From: Thiomicrorhabdus heinhorstiae | GTDB lineage: Bacteria; Pseudomonadota; Gammaproteobacteria; Thiomicrospirales; Thiomicrospiraceae | Reading direction: 5' to 3' | DNA length: 64,000 bases | Assembly (NCBI RefSeq): GCF_013391765.2 | Contig: NZ_JACBGI020000007.1 | Location: 34,583 to 98,582 of the forward strand | In this document: positions 60,588 to 64,000 of the stretch, one piece after another | Layout of the letters: every line of letters starts with the position of its first letter | How positions within the stretch are numbered: the first letter of the stretch is position 1 | Program-made: the position numbers and the translations under genes | The notes under the pieces: model-generated | Database searches by the model: none | What the model was told of the DNA's origin: nothing | The model's input: only the letters and a program-made list of their open reading frames with translations

Positions 60588-61790
60588 TCAGGCGCTTAAG
60601 CGCCCTGGGTGAAACGATTTCGCGGTCGGCATGTCGCAGCAATAAGCGAAAACCGTCCCCGAAGAGGAAAATATTGTAACAGCTTCGCCGTGCGGTTTCA
60701 TTTTGGATTTTTTTCGACAATTCGAGTTCAGCTGGGTGTCGCACTCGAAGTTCAACAAGCCTTCGCGCACAAATAATTGCTGGCCGTTTTCATGGCTGCG
60801 ATGACCGTTCACCAAAGCAAAGATGCCCTGCTGTCTAAGGGTCTCTGCCCCCATAGAACTAAACGGCCAATCTTTGTCGCGGTACTTGGTGCGGAAAATA
60901 TTTCCGTAAGGGCTGTAATACATTTCGAAGATCTGCCCGCTTCGCATCTGATTGCGGAACTGTTCGTTCAAACTGTCGCTGCCGTTTTCCTGCATGCAAA
61001 GGGCGATGGAATCATCGACACCGGCGTGACAGAAAAGGTAGCTGCCGCTGTGATGCAGGAGTTGCAGATTCTGGAAGAACCAGGCGAATTCGCCGTCGGA
61101 ATCGACAAAAAGTTGCTTCGCTTTCAAAGCCGCATGGTAAACCTGATTCAGGTTTAAGCCTTTTTCGTGGCAGGCCTGCATAAAGTCGATGCGTTTGCTG
61201 CGGATCTGTTTAATCTCTTTTTCGATCTGTTTGCGCTTCATAAAGTATTGTGCATATTGCGGAAACAGACGATACCAATCTTCGTTCGGGAAAAGTGCTT
61301 CTTCGATCAGACTGTCTGCCAGCTTAGGCGCTTCTTCATGCACACAGTAGCGATGATAAACCTCGGCGAGGAACGTGGCGCACTTGCGGCCCATGCGAAC
61401 AAAGAAATGCGCCTGACGCAAATCGTGCATAAAATCCAGAGCCAGAAGACCGGCGTAAACACGGATGTCATGATTACCCGCCAAAAGAATCAGATCCAGT
61501 CCGGCTTCACGCAGGTGATTCAATAGTTCGAACAGCTGTAAATTACTCGGACCTTTATCGAAGCAGTCGCCGCCGATCAGAATTCGTCCTTGAAAGGCTT
61601 TATCGGTCAGCTGGACTTGATCCAGTTCGCTTGATTCCGTGATCAGACCGCTAAGTTTTAATGAACGCAAAAACGCTCCGGCATCGGCATGCAGATCGCA
61701 GAAGAAGTAGGTTTCCTTATCCGGCGAAAGCCAGGCTTGCGGAATGATTTCAAACGGTTTTTCGGGTTGCCAGTCGATTACTGATTGCAT
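60588..61790 (-). CDS. PPP-like metallophosphatase
   Basis: A 400-aa calcineurin-like phosphoesterase. Motifs in order: YFFCDLHADAGAFLRSL (GDxHG position), LIGGDCFDKGPSNLQLF (GDxVDRG), LLAGNHDIRVY (GNHD), YLFCHAGVDDS and VNGHRSHENGQ. All metal-ligand positions are filled. A long helical insert (about 185-240) is unlike classic PPP phosphatases. It could reverse phosphorylation by the operon's kinases or act on a small phosphorylated molecule. AGGAG precedes ATG 61790. 16 bp after the histidine phosphatase gene. Confidence 0.87.
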   Translation of the reverse strand: MQSVIDWQPEKPFEIIPQAWLSPDKETYFFCDLHADAGAFLRSLKLSGLITESSELDQVQLTDKAFQGRILIGGDCFDKGPSNLQLFELLNHLREAGLDLILLAGNHDIRVYAGLLALDFMHDLRQAHFFVRMGRKCATFLAEVYHRYCVHEEAPKLADSLIEEALFPNEDWYRLFPQYAQYFMKRKQIEKEIKQIRSKRIDFMQACHEKGLNLNQVYHAALKAKQLFVDSDGEFAWFFQNLQLLHHSGSYLFCHAGVDDSIALCMQENGSDSLNEQFRNQMRSGQIFEMYYSPYGNIFRTKYRDKDWPFSSMGAETLRQQGIFALVNGHRSHENGQQLFVREGLLNFECDTQLNSNCRKKSKMKPHGEAVTIFSSSGTVFAYCCDMPTAKSFHPGRLSA

Positions 61791-61806
61791 GGCAGTCTCC
61801 TTAAAA

Positions 61807-62502
61807 TTAATCGATTAACGGCGAATATTTCGCCTTGTCACGTCGTTTCCAGTCGCCGCTGTGCAGGCGTAATCCGGTCTGTTGCCATTCAAAGAACAGC
61901 GGTTCGGCGTGATACATGGAATACAGTGGAATTTCTTCTGGTTGCAAAATGCCCATTCTTTGCGCCGCATGGCGGAAAGAAGCGCCGTGTCCGCATACAA
62001 TCCATAAGGTCGGCACCGTAATTTGCGCCTGCAGTTCGAAACAGCGTTGCTGCAAATATTCGGCGACTCGCTGGCCGGCCTGGTTCAGGGATTCGGCGAA
62101 AGGGCATGGCAGACGATAGTCGCTGTCCGACTTCCAGTTTGCCGGCGGTTGCGCAAAGCGCGGGTCTTGTTGCAATGCGGCTTCGATTTCCATCACCGTC
62201 ATATTGGCAAAACTGCCGACACAGCGCTCATTGAGGCTCGCGTCACTGGCGACAGAAAATTCTTCGCCAAGCTGCCCGGCGATAATGGAAGCCGTCTGCC
62301 AGGCTCTCAATAAAGACGAAGCCTGAACCGAAGCATGGATATCGAGTCCGTGTTCATCGGCAAAGGCGCGCAACTTGGTTGCCGCGCTACGACACGGTTT
62401 TTCGCCTTGTTCGGTTAATGCAAAAGGTTGCCAGGCGCTTGGGGTGTCGTGTTTCTGTAAATAGTCGCCATGGCGCAAAAAGGCCAGATAGAGTTTGTTC
62501 AT
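61807..62502 (-). CDS. histidine phosphatase family protein
   Basis: A 231-aa protein (from ATG 62502; TTG 62523 is an alternative). LAFLRHGDYL is the RHG motif near residue 9 with the nucleophilic His; VQASSLLRAWQTASII supplies the second Arg, LNERCVGSF the Glu, and VCGHGASFRHAAQ the C-terminal His. SixA/PGM-like in layout. First gene of the GAK-like operon; preceded by the nrdB terminator, so its promoter must lie in the roughly 85-bp gap, where I see no strong -35/-10 pair. Confidence 0.9.
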   Translation of the reverse strand: MNKLYLAFLRHGDYLQKHDTPSAWQPFALTEQGEKPCRSAATKLRAFADEHGLDIHASVQASSLLRAWQTASIIAGQLGEEFSVASDASLNERCVGSFANMTVMEIEAALQQDPRFAQPPANWKSDSDYRLPCPFAESLNQAGQRVAEYLQQRCFELQAQITVPTLWIVCGHGASFRHAAQRMGILQPEEIPLYSMYHAEPLFFEWQQTGLRLHSGDWKRRDKAKYSPLID

Positions 62503-62584
62503 CCGGCCTATGGTAGAAAGCAAAGATGAAATGCGTTTAATGCTTTTTTGAAGTTTTTATGACGATGAGTCGAAAGGGATTGAG

Positions 62585-62619
62585 CCGAAAAAATAAAGCC
62601 GGAAAGAACTCCGGCTTTA
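62585..62619 (-). terminator. nrdB terminator
   Basis: Minus strand: TAAAGCCGGA (62619-62610) / TCCGGCTTTA (62603-62594), 10-bp stem with a 6-base loop, followed by TTTTTT (62593-62588). It ends nrdB and isolates the GAK operon. Confidence 0.88.
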
Positions 62620-62658
62620 CTGGAAAGAGTTTATTTATAACGAAGTGGTAAGAAGAAA

Positions 62659-63792
62659 TTACAGATCGAAATCGCTGAAATCTTCAGCGCCGACTTTGGA
62701 GTCAACCTGGCCGACAAGATATGAGCTGATTTCCGATTCCTGCGGAGCAACCTGAACGTTATCGCTTACCAGCCAGTTGTTCATCCACGGTAATGGATTA
62801 GAGCGGTTTTCAAAAATCGGGTCGAAACGCAAGGCTTTCAAGCGGACGTTGGTGATGTATTCGACATAATCTTTCAGAATGCTGGCGTTCAAACCGATCA
62901 TCGAACCGTCTTTAAACAGATATTCGGCCCATTGTTTTTCCTGTTCGGCTGCTTCGCGGAAGATATTGATTGCCGCTTCCTTGTTTTCGCGCGCGATTTC
63001 CGCCAGTTCAGGATCGTCTTTGCCTTCCGCCATCAAGTTCAGCATGTTTTGCGTGCCGGACAAATGTAAGGCTTCGTCGCGGGCGATCAGTTTGATGACC
63101 TTGGCGTTACCTTCCATCAGCGAGCGTTCGGCAAATGAGAAGCTGCAGGCGAAGGAAACATAGAAACGGATCGCTTCCAATACGTTTACCGAAACCACTG
63201 TTAGGTAAAGTGCGGTTTTGATTTTTTTACGGAACTCGTCGTCTTTATCAAGATCGATCTCGTTGGCATACATGTAATTGGTCAGAGCGATCAGTTCGTC
63301 GTAGTGCTCGGTCACACTGATAGCACGCTTGGTAATCTCTTCATTCGTGACGATGTCGTCGAATACCAGTGAAGGGTTGGCAACGATATTACGAATGATG
63401 TGCGTATAAGAGCGGCTGTGAATGGTTTCCGAAAAAGCCCAGGTTTCGATCCAGGTTTCCAACTCAGGGATAGAGACCAAAGGCAATAGGGCCACGTTAG
63501 GCGAACGACCTTGTACCGAATCCAGAAGGGTTTGGTATTTCAGGTTACTGATGAAAATGTGCTGTTCGTTGGCCGGCAGGTCGGAATATTCGGTGCGATC
63601 TGTCGACAAATCAACCTCTTCCGGACGCCAGAAGAAACTCAGCTGCTTTTCGATCAGTTTTTCGAAAAACGGGTACTTCTGTTGGTCGTAGCGGGCAACA
63701 TTGACGTTTTGTCCGAAGAACATCGGCTCTTTCATCGCGTCGTTGTTGGCTCGGCAAAATGTGGAATAGGTATGTTTTTCCTGGCAACTCAT
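62659..63792 (-). CDS. nrdB: class Ia ribonucleotide reductase beta subunit
   Basis: ATG 63792 gives 377 aa and an N-terminus ([56 protein letters not shown]) nearly colinear with E. coli NrdB; GAGG is about 10 bases upstream. Di-iron ligands lie in [29 protein letters not shown] and [12 protein letters not shown]; the C-terminal tail ends in DFDL for NrdA binding. It houses the tyrosyl radical for deoxynucleotide synthesis. nrdA is not in the window and would lie upstream or elsewhere. Confidence 0.97.
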   Translation of the reverse strand: MSCQEKHTYSTFCRANNDAMKEPMFFGQNVNVARYDQQKYPFFEKLIEKQLSFFWRPEEVDLSTDRTEYSDLPANEQHIFISNLKYQTLLDSVQGRSPNVALLPLVSIPELETWIETWAFSETIHSRSYTHIIRNIVANPSLVFDDIVTNEEITKRAISVTEHYDELIALTNYMYANEIDLDKDDEFRKKIKTALYLTVVSVNVLEAIRFYVSFACSFSFAERSLMEGNAKVIKLIARDEALHLSGTQNMLNLMAEGKDDPELAEIARENKEAAINIFREAAEQEKQWAEYLFKDGSMIGLNASILKDYVEYITNVRLKALRFDPIFENRSNPLPWMNNWLVSDNVQVAPQESEISSYLVGQVDSKVGAEDFSDFDL

Positions 63793-63827
63793 TGAAGACA
63801 ATCCTCGCTTAATATTAAAAGCAGCCT

Positions 63828-63896
63828 TTCAGCTTTCGCGCTCTCTCATCTATGCAGAGTTCGCGCGAATCTCCTTTATTTATTCAGCTATCGCGC
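63828..63896. repeat. repeated TTCAGCT(T/A)TCGCGC upstream of nrdB
   Basis: TTCAGCTTTCGCGC (63828-63841) and TTCAGCTATCGCGC (63883-63896) differ at one base and are 55 bp apart. A partial copy, GTTCGCGCG (63859-63867), lies between them. They sit in the roughly 200-bp region upstream of the nrdB ATG. They do not resemble the NrdR box I know. No coding frame is evident in 63793-64000. Confidence 0.5.
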
Positions 63897-64000
63897 AAAG
63901 GTCTCTAAAAAAGAGATCGACCGAGTTAGGGTATAGCGCCCGAATAGATTTAGCTTTTCTAATAAATTTCCCTGTTTTTGATAGGTTATTTATATTAACA

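Noticed and set aside
1..64000. Mobile elements, prophage, integrons or CRISPR arrays.
   Set aside because: No transposase, integrase, terminal repeats or regularly spaced repeats were seen; the gene order is largely that of conserved gammaproteobacterial blocks.

Overview
The window is chromosomal DNA of a gammaproteobacterium. The evidence is the gene order (metW-metX-yggT-proC with yggS nearby; yqgE-ruvX-pyrR-pyrB-pyrC' behind gshB; folB/plsY/tsaD beside rpsU-yqeY-dnaG-rpoD), an E. coli-like class Ia NrdB, and a PF08886-type GshA as found in sulfur oxidisers. A Thiotrichales/Piscirickettsiaceae-type organism is a reasonable guess, but the genus cannot be fixed from this sequence. It appears flagellated: four sites match the sigma-28 (FliA) promoter consensus well. 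No insertion sequences, prophage, integrases or CRISPR arrays were seen; coding density is high and nearly all genes are intact.

Layout. 1-5 kb: 3' end of a HugZ-like gene, a sigma-28-preceded unknown gene, a PilZ protein and feoABC behind a Fur-box-like site. 5-8.2 kb: methionine (metXW) and proline (proC, yggT) genes. 8.3-9.65 kb: a plus-strand sigma-28 island (one unknown gene and a predicted small RNA) that separates proC from yggS. 10.5-11.6 kb: PPK2 and a small protein. 11.6-22.5 kb: a long minus-strand series with an FNR-like protein, pyrC' (ligand-less pseudo-dihydroorotase), pyrB, pyrR, ruvX, yqgE, apbE, gshB, gshA, rsmE, metF and metK; metK has a structured 5' leader. 22.8-26.1 kb: a GGDEF/EAL protein paired with a PhnD-type lipoprotein. 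26.3-28.1 kb: purE-purK. 28.1-32.0 kb: nnrD, vanZ-like, uppP, midA-like. 32.1-33.1 kb: two FliG-C-like proteins. 33.1-40.3 kb: folB, plsY, tsaD, rpsU, yqeY, dnaG, rpoD and tRNA-Ile2(CAU).

40.3-48.5 kb: a DeoR-type regulator divergent from a kinase/class-III PLP enzyme/SDR cassette, a 38-aa membrane protein, a sigma-28-preceded putative metalloprotease, an ArsR regulator, a C-terminal processing protease, a DJ-1 protein, and a Cys-rich secreted peptide like HvfA/bufferin metallophore precursors. 48.6-56.5 kb: 5-oxoprolinase, YihY, a haem-type ABC permease and ATPase, and an ECF sigma factor with a DUF3379 anti-sigma-like partner. 56.5-62.5 kb: a six-gene minus-strand operon (histidine phosphatase, PPP-like phosphatase, amphi-Trp protein, PhoU-APH fusion, ATP-grasp, HprK-related kinase B) matching the uncharacterised GAK system. 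The window ends with nrdB.

Four things stand out: the GAK operon; the dispersed sigma-28 sites in front of unknown genes and a probable small RNA; the metK leader, in which two CGAGG and two CCUCG elements can pair in mutually exclusive ways around the ribosome binding site; and the metallophore-like peptide with no maturation enzyme beside it.
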